This document shows positions 18,281 through 26,784 of a stretch of DNA of 35,735 nucleotides, piece after piece. Under the pieces are notes generated by a model. It was not told the origin of the DNA. It made no database searches and saw nothing but the letters and a program-made list of their open reading frames with translations. This DNA is from an uncultured Pelagibacteraceae bacterium (GTDB lineage: Bacteria; Pseudomonadota; Alphaproteobacteria; Pelagibacterales; Pelagibacteraceae), in the NCBI GenBank assembly GCA_902606665.1, contig CACLHE010000004.1, positions 1 to 35,735 on the forward strand. The letters run 5' to 3'. Both the position numbers and the translations under genes were made by a program. The number at the start of each line of letters is the position of its first letter. The first letter of the stretch is position 1.

Positions 18281-19377
18281 TGTTTTTAATAGTAACTAGA
18301 AACTTTCCGCCTGATGTTGGTGGAATGCAAAGTTTGATGGGCGGATTGGGAGAAAGTTTAATAAATCATGGTCCTGTAAAGGTTTTTACATACGAATTTC
18401 CTAATTCAAAATCATATGATGATAAATCACAAATGAGTATTGAAAGAATAAAAGGAATTAAACTTTTTAGGAAATATAGAAAAGCAAATCTAATTAATAG
18501 CTTTATGAATACAAAACCTAATATAAGAGCTTTAATTGCTGATCATTGGAAAAGTTTAGAAATAATAAAAACAGAAAATATTAGAAAAACTAAAATATTT
18601 TGCCTTCTTCATTCTAAAGAAATAAATCATGACGTTGGGTCCTCATTGAATAAAAGATTAGTTAAAAGTACAAACAATGCAGATTTTATTATAGCCAATT
18701 CAAATTTTACAAAAAATTTAGCTATTAAAGTAGGAATTGATTCATCTAAAATAAATGTAATATTTCCAGGGATACCAAAGCCACAGAATATAGAAAACAT
18801 TGAAAAAATTAAAGCTGAAAAGATTTTTGATAATTCTTTTCCAAGAATAATTACTGTATCAAGGTTGGATAAAAGAAAAGGTCACGATAAAATTTTAATG
18901 TTAATAAAAAATTTAAAACATAAATTTCCAAATATAAAATATGTATCTATTGGCTTTGGAAAAGAAGAAAAAAATTTATTAGATCTTATTAATGAATTAG
19001 GTATAGAAAAACAGGTAACCTTTTTAAAAAATATTGATTCAAATCTTAAAAAAGCTTTGATTGCTGAAGCTAATTTATTTTTAATGCCTTCCAGAATTGA
19101 AAAGAAATCAGTTGAGGGTTTTGGAATATCATTTATCGAAGCAGCTTCATACGGTGTTGGATCAATAGGTGGTAAGGATGGTGGAGCTTCAGATGCTATA
19201 ACTCACAATAAAACTGGATTGCTTTGCGATGGTAGTGACCTGAACTCCATTTATGATTCTATAATTAAATTTTTCAAAAATGAAGATTTTGTAAAGTATG
19301 GAAAAAATGCAAAAGAGTTTTCAGAACAGTTCCATTGGGATAAAGTTGTAAAAAATTATCTAAAATTAATAAATTAG
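18280..19377 (+). CDS. Glycosyltransferase family 4
   Basis: FPPDVGGMQSLMGGL, VSRLDKRKGHDKIL, FLMPSRIEKKSVEGFGISFIEAASYGVGSIGGKDGGASDAI. Confidence 0.9.
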   Translation: MFLIVTRNFPPDVGGMQSLMGGLGESLINHGPVKVFTYEFPNSKSYDDKSQMSIERIKGIKLFRKYRKANLINSFMNTKPNIRALIADHWKSLEIIKTENIRKTKIFCLLHSKEINHDVGSSLNKRLVKSTNNADFIIANSNFTKNLAIKVGIDSSKINVIFPGIPKPQNIENIEKIKAEKIFDNSFPRIITVSRLDKRKGHDKILMLIKNLKHKFPNIKYVSIGFGKEEKNLLDLINELGIEKQVTFLKNIDSNLKKALIAEANLFLMPSRIEKKSVEGFGISFIEAASYGVGSIGGKDGGASDAITHNKTGLLCDGSDLNSIYDSIIKFFKNEDFVKYGKNAKEFSEQFHWDKVVKNYLKLIN

Positions 19378-20303
19378 TTTATTTTATTCTTAACTTCAGT
19401 ATAAACCTCTTCTGCTTTAAGTAAGTTTAAATCTTCTACAGTAATAGCTTTAAATTTTTCAGTTTCGATAGAAACTTTTTTAGCTGTTGTATGGTATCCG
19501 AAAAGAACTGTTCCTTTTTGTCCAAGATGAGCCGCCATATGAGCTGGTCCAGTATCATTTCCAATTACATAACTTGCTTTAATTATTAAACCAGCCAACT
19601 CCATGATATTTAATGGATTATTATTTTTTGTTATAATAGTTGCATCAATTTTTTTTGCTTCCTCCATTTCATCACCTGATGGAGCTATTACAATCTCGTA
19701 GCTAGGATGTTTTGTTTTTAAAATTTTTATTAAATTATTATAAAATGGCCATTTTTTATGTGAAAGCTGTGGAGAACAAAATGGAAAAAGTAAAATAAAT
19801 TTTTTTCCAAAATATTGATTTACTATTTTATCTATACTAACAGCTGCCCAAGAAAAATCTGGTTTTAGTGTATATTTTGTTTTTATGTTTGAGTAAATTA
19901 ATTGCTGATTAAATCTTTCTAATACACCCTCGTTATTTGAATTATTTTTTTTTTCATTTTTTTTAGCTACAATTTCTGAACTATTCCATGTTGGTCTATT
20001 TAATAAAAATTTTCTATAAAATGAAGTTCTAGATGAATTCTGTAAATCATAAACTTTAGAAAAATTAAATTTATCAAGTAATTTTTTTAGTTTAACTAGA
20101 TATACTAAATTCCATCTTGGAAGCCTTTTATCTATTAACACTCCATCGATATGAGGACATTTACTCAGTAGCTCAACATAAGGAAAAGTTGTTAAAATAA
20201 AGATCTTGTTATTATTGTGATTTTCCCTAATATCTCTAATAACACCACTTATTTGAACAATATCGCCAAGTGAGCCAAGTTTTATTATCAAAATATTTGA
20301 CAT
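19374..20303 (-). CDS. Glycosyltransferase family 9 (heptosyltransferase-like)
   Basis: ILIIKLGSLGDIVQISGVIRDIREN, VIGNDTGPAHMAAHLGQKGTVLFG. Confidence 0.9.
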   Translation of the reverse strand: MSNILIIKLGSLGDIVQISGVIRDIRENHNNNKIFILTTFPYVELLSKCPHIDGVLIDKRLPRWNLVYLVKLKKLLDKFNFSKVYDLQNSSRTSFYRKFLLNRPTWNSSEIVAKKNEKKNNSNNEGVLERFNQQLIYSNIKTKYTLKPDFSWAAVSIDKIVNQYFGKKFILLFPFCSPQLSHKKWPFYNNLIKILKTKHPSYEIVIAPSGDEMEEAKKIDATIITKNNNPLNIMELAGLIIKASYVIGNDTGPAHMAAHLGQKGTVLFGYHTTAKKVSIETEKFKAITVEDLNLLKAEEVYTEVKNKIN

Positions 20304-20340
20304 GAGATAATTAAATTTAGTAAATCAATTTATCACATAA

Positions 20341-20742
20341 ATGGGTAACAAATCTAAAAAAATACTCTCAGAAATATCAGCTGGTGAATTATTGGATAAA
20401 ATAAGCATTTTAGAAATTAAGCTTGATAAAATTCAGAACAAAACAAGCCAGGATGAAATTACTAAGGAATACAAATTGCTAAAAGATGCCAAAAATTCAA
20501 ATATAGAGGAAGACGAAAAAACTACAAAACTTTTCAAAGAACTAAAGGAGACCAATCTAACACTTTGGGACATTGAAGATAAAATCAGAATCTGTGAAAA
20601 AAATAAAGATTTTGGTGATAAGTTTATTGAACTTGCAAGAGCTGTTTATTCAACTAATGACAAAAGATCAAAAATTAAATCTAAAATAAATGAGACTCTT
20701 GGTTCAAATATTAAAGAAATAAAACAATACGTCGACTATTAG
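20341..20742 (+). CDS. DUF6165-like small protein
   Basis: ISAGELLDKISILEIKLDKI and LWDIEDKIRICEKNKDFGDKFIELARAVYSTNDKRSKIKSKIN; charged helical protein found next to LPS glycosyltransferases. Confidence 0.65.
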   Translation: MGNKSKKILSEISAGELLDKISILEIKLDKIQNKTSQDEITKEYKLLKDAKNSNIEEDEKTTKLFKELKETNLTLWDIEDKIRICEKNKDFGDKFIELARAVYSTNDKRSKIKSKINETLGSNIKEIKQYVDY

Positions 20743-21413
20743 TTGTAGTTATATTTTTTTTCCAAAAATTTAATAAAATTATGAATTATAAAAGTCATTA
20801 TTAAATATATGCTTCCAGCTACAATAAATACTTCTACAGGTCTAAAAGTTGTAGATATAATATGCTTTGCAACTCCTGTAAGATCGAGCAAAGTAACAGT
20901 GCTTGCCAAAGAAGTGCCTTTTAACATTAATATCATTTCGTTTCCGTAAGCGGGCAATGATTGTCTTATAGCTATAGGCAGTTTGATTTTAAAGAAAGTA
21001 TTTATTTTATTTAAACCAAGTCCTTTGGCAGCTTCTACTAATCCTTTATTAACAGTTTCAAAAGCTGATCTAAATATTTCTGATGAGTAAGCTCCCGTAT
21101 TTAAAGTAAACGCTATGATCGCACATGAGTAAGGTTCTTTTAGAATTATCCAAAGAAAAGATTCTCTTATCCATTCAACCTGACCTAGTCCAAAGTAAAT
21201 TATAAAAATTTGGACTAACAATGGAGTTCCTCTTAAAATGTAAGAGTAATAGTATGATATATAATAAAGAATTTTATTACCACTTGTTCTTAGTGCTGCA
21301 AAAAAAACACCAACGAAAATACCAAAAAAGAGTGATAATAAGGTAAGTTGAATAGTTAGTTTTGTTGCCTTTAATAATCTTGGCAAATGCTCTAACATAA
21401 AGTCTAAATCCAT
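20739..21413 (-). CDS. Polar amino-acid ABC transporter permease (HisM-like)
   Basis: RGTPLLVQIFIIYFGLG, NTGAYSSEIFRSAFETVNKGLVEAAKGLGLNKINTFFKIKLPIAIRQSLPAYGNEMILMLKGTSLAS. Confidence 0.92.
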   Translation of the reverse strand: MDLDFMLEHLPRLLKATKLTIQLTLLSLFFGIFVGVFFAALRTSGNKILYYISYYYSYILRGTPLLVQIFIIYFGLGQVEWIRESFLWIILKEPYSCAIIAFTLNTGAYSSEIFRSAFETVNKGLVEAAKGLGLNKINTFFKIKLPIAIRQSLPAYGNEMILMLKGTSLASTVTLLDLTGVAKHIISTTFRPVEVFIVAGSIYLIMTFIIHNFIKFLEKKYNYN

Positions 21414-22106
21414 TTAAAACCCCTTGCTATAATTTTTTTCTAGTTTATTAAACATTTTCATACTAAGAAAAGTTAGAAATAAATATAAAACAGCAGCAAA
21501 AGAATAAAAAAACAAAGGATCTCTCGTATAACCTGCAGCTATATAGGACTGTCTCATAATTTCTACTAACCCTGTAACTGAAATCAATGAAGTATCTTTT
21601 AGAGTTATTTGCCAAACATTGCTTATGTTTGGTAATGCTAATCTCAACATTTGAGGAATTATTATTTTGTAATAGTAAATTTTCTTTTTAAATCCTAAAA
21701 CTTCGGACGCTTCAAATTGACCTTTATCAATAGATTGCACTGCACCTCTAAATACCTCAGTAGAATAAGCTCCCGAGATAATTCCTATTGAAAAAGCCCC
21801 TGTTAAAAAGGCATTAACTTCAATATAACCTTCGTATCCGAATATTTTGGCTACATACATCACTGCTCCACTTCCGCCAAAAAAAAACAAATATATTACC
21901 AAAAGTTCAGGAACACCTCTAAAAACAGTTGTATAAAAACTTCCAATTAAATTTAATATTTTATTTTTTGATAATTTAAATGACGCAAAAATTGCAGCTA
22001 AGAAAAAACCAATAAAAATAGCAGCTAATGCAACTGCTATGGTCATGAGAGTGGCAAAAAAAAGTTCGTCACCCCAACCTGTATCACCGTAAGCTAAAAG
22101 TCCCAT
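21414..22106 (-). CDS. Polar amino-acid ABC transporter permease (HisQ-like)
   Basis: FRGVPELLVIYLFFFGGSG, SGAYSTEVFRGAVQSIDKGQFEASEVLGF, EAA loop. Confidence 0.92.
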   Translation of the reverse strand: MGLLAYGDTGWGDELFFATLMTIAVALAAIFIGFFLAAIFASFKLSKNKILNLIGSFYTTVFRGVPELLVIYLFFFGGSGAVMYVAKIFGYEGYIEVNAFLTGAFSIGIISGAYSTEVFRGAVQSIDKGQFEASEVLGFKKKIYYYKIIIPQMLRLALPNISNVWQITLKDTSLISVTGLVEIMRQSYIAAGYTRDPLFFYSFAAVLYLFLTFLSMKMFNKLEKNYSKGF

Positions 22107-22109
22107 AGA

Positions 22110-22144
22110 TTTTAAGGCGATAGAATAAGACTATCGCCTTAAAA
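22110..22144 (-). promoter_or_regulatory. Perfect 14-bp stem / 7-nt loop hairpin between binding-protein and permease genes
   Basis: ttttaaggcgatag (22110-22123), loop aataaga, ctatcgccttaaaa (22131-22144): the arms are exact reverse complements. It ends 3 nt before the permease ATG. Confidence 0.85.
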
Positions 22145-22152
22145 ATAAATTA

Positions 22153-22983
22153 TTACATTGAAGCGTCAAAGCCAAACCACTTGATGGCTAATTCGCTGAT
22201 TTTTCCATTTTTTCTTGCAGTATTAATGGCTTTATTAAATCTTTTTAAAAGATCAGTATCGTCTTTTCTAATACCCACGCCAACACCATTACCAAATGCT
22301 CCACCAGAAAAAGTTGGTCCAACAAGAACAACTGGTTTTCCAGATTTTTCAGCATAATCAGTAAAAGCAACTGCTGCAGCTAATGCCGCATCAATTCTTC
22401 CTGCAGCTAAATCTAAATTTACTTCATCTTGAGTTTTGTAAGTTCTAACTTTTACATTTCCTACATCTCCAGACTCTAAAAAGTTTTGGTGAATAGTTGC
22501 TGTTTGAACACCAATAGTTTTCCCAGCAAGTGCAGCTGTTAAAGTTTTTAAAGCTTTTTTAACATCGCCACCACCTGTAGATAGATTTATTGCTTTAGGA
22601 GTATCCATTCCTTCAAGAGATGATCCCTTCATTACTGCTAGAGAAGCAACTTCGTCTGCATAACCTTGAGAAAAATTAATTGTTTTCATTCTCTCGTCGG
22701 TAATAGACATTCCTGCCATGATCGCATCGTACTTTCTCATAATCAATCCTGGAATCATTCCATCCCAATCTTGCTCAACTATCGTGCAATCAGCTTCCAT
22801 GTATATACAAAGAAAATTAGCAAGCTCAACTTCGAAGCCAATTAATTTTCCAGATTCATCTTTTGCATTCCATGGTGGGTAAGCACCTTCTGTTCCTATT
22901 CTTATACTATCTGCTTGCGCGCTTGAAAAAAATATCATTAACGCAGCAATAGAAGATAGAAATAATTTAAATATGTTTTTCAT
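22153..22983 (-). CDS. Polar amino-acid ABC transporter substrate-binding protein (HisJ/ArgT-like)
   Basis: Signal peptide; IRIGTEGAYPPWNAKDESGKLIGFEVELANFLC, QDWDGMIPGLIMRKYDAIMAGMSITDERMKTINFSQGYA; AGGGGG SD-like sequence upstream of the ATG. Confidence 0.95.
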   Translation of the reverse strand: MKNIFKLFLSSIAALMIFFSSAQADSIRIGTEGAYPPWNAKDESGKLIGFEVELANFLCIYMEADCTIVEQDWDGMIPGLIMRKYDAIMAGMSITDERMKTINFSQGYADEVASLAVMKGSSLEGMDTPKAINLSTGGGDVKKALKTLTAALAGKTIGVQTATIHQNFLESGDVGNVKVRTYKTQDEVNLDLAAGRIDAALAAAVAFTDYAEKSGKPVVLVGPTFSGGAFGNGVGVGIRKDDTDLLKRFNKAINTARKNGKISELAIKWFGFDASM

Positions 22984-23070
22984 ATTCCCCCTTATTTATA
23001 AATAATTAGAATTGTAGGGTTAAAAAAAAGATTATTCCAGAAAAATTATTACGTGAAATAGTTGAATTAT

Positions 23071-24114
23071 TTAAGAATTCATTATGGAAGATGCGAAATT
23101 CCAACGACAATCAAAGCTTGGTATTACTACCTCGTCTAATTTAGCGTTTCCAAAATTGTCTGAAAGGACTTTTAACCAATTATTAACTTGCTTAGGTTTT
23201 TTTGAAAGAGTTCCTACTTGAGCAGTTATTACACCACCTGGTTTAAGTATTCGTTTTAAACCTTTCATATTTTTTGCTGCTAGATCTATACAAAACTGGT
23301 CATCATTAAGATCCACAAAAATTTTATCATATTTCGAATCTTTAACTTTTTTAATACTTTCAAAAGCATCGCCCCAAAAAGTTTTTACATTATTATTTGC
23401 TTTTACGTCTCCACATATTTTTGTGAGGTGTTTTTGACAAACTTTCACAACTTCAGGATCTAGTTCATACCAATCAATCAGATCAAATCCTTTCGATAAA
23501 CATTCTCTTGCGACTCCTCCATCTCCACCACCAATTATCGCTGCACTTGAATTTTCCTTAGATAAACTAAGTGCTGAATTCACAAACTGACCGCTATATT
23601 TTTTTTCATCTTTTTCTGCAACCTGTAATTCACTGTCTATGAATAGAGCGTTACCAAATTCTTCAAGTTTCATTATTTCAACATGCTGTCCCACTTTTGA
23701 TACAAAATTTTCTAATACATCATTAACTATATAATATTTTTGATGACCTGGAGTGCTATATAAGTCTTCGTATATGCCTTTATTACTTCTATCAAAATTT
23801 CTAACTACTGCTCTTTCGTGCTTAATTTCACTTTTTAAAATATCTAAAGCTGATGTTGGTGAAATTTTTGCACAAGTAAAAAAATCAAAACTTATTATTC
23901 CTCTTTCTGGAAAAGTATGAAAGCTCATGTGACTTTCTGCTAAAAGCGCAAGACATGTATATCCTTGTGGTTTAAATACTTTCTCAGCTATATTAAGAAC
24001 TTCTACCTTAGCTTTTTTAGCTATTTTGTAGATAACTTTAGTGTAAAATTCAGGTGAATAATCACGTTTTACGCCTAAAAAATCTATTGTTACGTGTTCT
24101 CCAACTTTTTTCAT
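23071..24114 (-). CDS. Fused S-adenosylmethionine decarboxylase - spermidine synthase-like aminopropyltransferase
   Basis: N-terminal prokaryotic AdoMetDC: ESHMSFHTFPERGIISFDFFTCA (pyruvoyl-Ser, catalytic His and Cys). C-terminal aminopropyltransferase fold: AAIIGGGDGGVARECL and DKIFVDLND. One 347-aa ORF. Confidence 0.92.
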   Translation of the reverse strand: MKKVGEHVTIDFLGVKRDYSPEFYTKVIYKIAKKAKVEVLNIAEKVFKPQGYTCLALLAESHMSFHTFPERGIISFDFFTCAKISPTSALDILKSEIKHERAVVRNFDRSNKGIYEDLYSTPGHQKYYIVNDVLENFVSKVGQHVEIMKLEEFGNALFIDSELQVAEKDEKKYSGQFVNSALSLSKENSSAAIIGGGDGGVARECLSKGFDLIDWYELDPEVVKVCQKHLTKICGDVKANNNVKTFWGDAFESIKKVKDSKYDKIFVDLNDDQFCIDLAAKNMKGLKRILKPGGVITAQVGTLSKKPKQVNNWLKVLSDNFGNAKLDEVVIPSFDCRWNFASSIMNS

Positions 24115-24202
24115 TTTTTTAACGACTCTCTACATTTTTTTTAACTTGTTTTTTTATTTTTTACAAATAAAAATTGCTGTTAATAAGTAATGGAGTTTTA
24201 TT

Positions 24203-26236
24203 TTGAAAAATAGCTGGTCAAAAAAAATTGTAAAAAAATATATAAAAAGGTACGAAAAACTTGGCTTTTCAGCTGATTTAGCGCTTAGAGTCTACACGAC
24301 TCGCCTTCTTGGAAGAAATAAAGAATTAGTTTTGCATGGAGGAGGAAATACTTCTGTTAAAACTACGACTCAGGACATTGATGGAAAAAAATACAAAGTC
24401 TTATGTGTAAAAGGCAGTGGATGGGATATGGCAGATATAGAGCCTGCTGGACTTCCTGCAGTTAAACTAGAACCATTAATAGCTCTAAAAAATAAAAAAT
24501 ACTTATCTGATGAAGATATGGTTGCTTACCAGAAAAAAAATTTAATCGACATCAAATCACCCAATCCTTCAGTGGAAACATTCCTGCATGCTTTCTTGCC
24601 ATTTAAATATGTGGATCATACTCATGCGGATGCTGTATTAAATATAACTAATAGACCTGGTGGACTAAATTTATGTAAAAAAATATTTGGTGATAAAGTC
24701 AGTGTAGTTCCATATGTGATGCCAGGATTTATGTTGGCCAAAAAAATACATGAGATTTATTCAAAAAATCCAAAAATCAATTGCTTGATATTAATGAATC
24801 ATGGAATTTTCACTTTCGCTAATGATTGTAAAGAGGCTTATGACTTAATGATAAAATATGTATCCAAAGCTGAACAAGCAATAAGAAAATTAAAAAGTAA
24901 AAAAATTAAACAAATTAAAAAATTTCCTATTAAATTTAGCGTACATGAAGTTGCTCCAATAATAAGAGGTCTTCTATCTGAAAATAAAGATCAAAAATTT
25001 GTTGTTAATTACAGATTAAATAAACACTTAAAATATTTTATCAATGGAAAAAATGTTAGATCCTATTCTTCTAAAGGAACAGCAACTCCAGATCATGTGA
25101 TTAGAGTCAAGCCTTTTCCGTTAGTAATAACTCCAAAGAAAAATTCATCTATTGAGGATTTTAAAACAACAGCAAAAAAAGCTTTTGAAAAATATCGAAA
25201 AAAATATATTCGCTATTTCAATGTTAATAAGAAAAAAGTAAAAGAAAAAAAAGTAATGCTTGATACAGCCCCAAGAGTAATCTTAGTTCAAAATGTAGGA
25301 ATGTTTAGCGTTGGTAAAGATTTAAATGCAGCAAAAATAGCAGGAGATTTAACAGAAACTAATGCTAAAGTTATTGGTTCGGTTGAGGAAACTTCTACTT
25401 ATAAATTTATTCCTGAAAAAGACTTGTTTGATGTTGAATATTGGTCTTTAGAACAAGCAAAAATTAAAAAAAAGAAAAAATTACTTGAAGGAAATGTTGC
25501 TGTCGTTACTGGAAGTACTGGAACTATAGGATTTGAAACTTATAAAATGTTTAAAAATTATGGAGCTGAGGTTGTTTTGCTTGATAACAATTTAGAACGT
25601 TTAAAAGAAGTTCAATCTAAAATTAAGGATCTTTGTATACATTGTGATGTCACAAATAAAAAAAGTGTAAAGAATGCATTTAAACAAATTTGTGAAAAAT
25701 TTGGAGGTATTGATATTTTAGTTTCAAATGCTGGAGCCGCGCCTGGAGGTTCGATAGGTGAAGTAAGTGATGAAGTATTAAGGAAAAGTTTTGAAATTAA
25801 TTTTTTTGCTCATCAAAACTGCGCTGCTGAAGCAACTAAAATAATGATGAAACAGAATATTAATGGTTGCCTTCTTTTTAATATTTCAAAACAATCGGTA
25901 AATCCTGGAAAAAATTTTGGTCCTTATGGGTTACCTAAATCTGCTTTGTTGAGTTTATGCAAACAGTACGCTGTGGATTATGGTTCTTACGGAATTAGAT
26001 CTAATGGTGTAAATGCAGATAGAATTAGAAGTGGTTTAATGACCGACAAAATGATTAAAACTAGAGCCAAAGCAAGATCAGTTACTACTGATGATTATAT
26101 GAAAGGTAATTTATTATTAAATGAAGTTAAAGCAGAAGATGTGGCTAAAGCATTTTTTCATTTGGCTGTTTCAAAAAAAACTACAGGTGCTGTTCTTACG
26201 GTTGACGGGGGAAACATAGCTGCATCATTAAGATAA
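24203..26236 (+). CDS. Bifunctional class II aldolase / short-chain dehydrogenase (RhaD/RhaEW-like fusion)
   Basis: N-terminal aldolase: VLHGGGNTSVK, VDHTHADAVL, LMNHGIFTFA. C-terminal SDR: VVTGSTGTIGFETYKMF, VSNAGAAPGG, NISKQSVNPGKNFGPYGLPKSALL (YxxxK), VDGGNIAASLR. Confidence 0.92.
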   Translation: MKNSWSKKIVKKYIKRYEKLGFSADLALRVYTTRLLGRNKELVLHGGGNTSVKTTTQDIDGKKYKVLCVKGSGWDMADIEPAGLPAVKLEPLIALKNKKYLSDEDMVAYQKKNLIDIKSPNPSVETFLHAFLPFKYVDHTHADAVLNITNRPGGLNLCKKIFGDKVSVVPYVMPGFMLAKKIHEIYSKNPKINCLILMNHGIFTFANDCKEAYDLMIKYVSKAEQAIRKLKSKKIKQIKKFPIKFSVHEVAPIIRGLLSENKDQKFVVNYRLNKHLKYFINGKNVRSYSSKGTATPDHVIRVKPFPLVITPKKNSSIEDFKTTAKKAFEKYRKKYIRYFNVNKKKVKEKKVMLDTAPRVILVQNVGMFSVGKDLNAAKIAGDLTETNAKVIGSVEETSTYKFIPEKDLFDVEYWSLEQAKIKKKKKLLEGNVAVVTGSTGTIGFETYKMFKNYGAEVVLLDNNLERLKEVQSKIKDLCIHCDVTNKKSVKNAFKQICEKFGGIDILVSNAGAAPGGSIGEVSDEVLRKSFEINFFAHQNCAAEATKIMMKQNINGCLLFNISKQSVNPGKNFGPYGLPKSALLSLCKQYAVDYGSYGIRSNGVNADRIRSGLMTDKMIKTRAKARSVTTDDYMKGNLLLNEVKAEDVAKAFFHLAVSKKTTGAVLTVDGGNIAASLR

Positions 26237-26237
26237 A

Positions 26238-26444
26238 CTAATCATCTTTTTTCTTTTTTCTAATCTGCTCTTCGCAATATTTTTTAGATTTTTTTAAATC
26301 AAAAGATTCTGACGTTCTTTTTTCACCTAAAACACATGCTGAAATAGATTTTTCTATGTTATATTCAGCAAAAATTGTTTTAAGAAAATAAATAAGAACT
26401 ATAGCAACTACAATAAAAATTACTTTTGGAATAATTTTTTTCAT
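26238..26444 (-). CDS. Small single-TM membrane protein, function unknown
   Basis: ORF track 26238..26465; start probably at the internal Met (MKKIIPKVIFIVVAIVLIYFLKTIF...), giving 1 nt between SMR stop and start; one TM helix plus a charged, Cys-containing tail. Confidence 0.6.
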   Translation of the reverse strand: MKKIIPKVIFIVVAIVLIYFLKTIFAEYNIEKSISACVLGEKRTSESFDLKKSKKYCEEQIRKKKKDD

Positions 26445-26445
26445 T

Positions 26446-26784
26446 TTAATTATTAGTCTTACCAATCAAATTAACCATTAATACACCTATAATAATAAAA
26501 GCTAATCCGATATTTGTATAAAGATTAGGTGTCTGATTGAATTTAAAAACTCCAACTAACACCGTTGCGATAATACAAAGTCCTGCAAATGAAGCATAGG
26601 TTATACCAACAGGAATAACTTTCATTACAAGTGATAATGTAAACATACATAAAACAATTGTAATTGCTGTGATAATACTCGGAATCAATACTGTAAATCC
26701 TTGAGCGCTCTTTGCAAAACCATTAGCTGCTGTTCCTAAAGCAACTGCAATAATTAAAATTACGTAAGCTGAAATATTGCTCAT
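26446..26784 (-). CDS. Small multidrug resistance (SMR)-family-like 4-TM transporter, apparently lacking the TM1 Glu
   Basis: 112 aa, four TM segments; SAQGFTVLIPSIITA and SLVMKVIPVGITYASFAGLCII resemble SMR SEGFTRLWPS and IPVGIAYAIWSG. Confidence 0.8.
   Translation of the reverse strand: MSNISAYVILIIAVALGTAANGFAKSAQGFTVLIPSIITAITIVLCMFTLSLVMKVIPVGITYASFAGLCIIATVLVGVFKFNQTPNLYTNIGLAFIIIGVLMVNLIGKTNN

Noticed and set aside
22110-22144. Hairpin read as a Rho-independent terminator
   Set aside because: Neither strand has a U-run after the stem (AAAATCT on minus, AAAAATAAAT on plus), and downstream genes belong to the same transporter operon.
24115-24202. Possible riboswitch or structured leader between the divergent speDE-like and aldolase genes
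   Set aside because: 88 bp of very T-rich sequence with no convincing long stems or known SAM/polyamine-riboswitch pattern by eye; probably just a divergent promoter.
24203-26236. Simple annotation as an L-rhamnose catabolic enzyme
   Set aside because: No rhamnose isomerase, kinase or transporter nearby; neighbours are polyamine/MTA genes. Kept as an alternative, not as the call.
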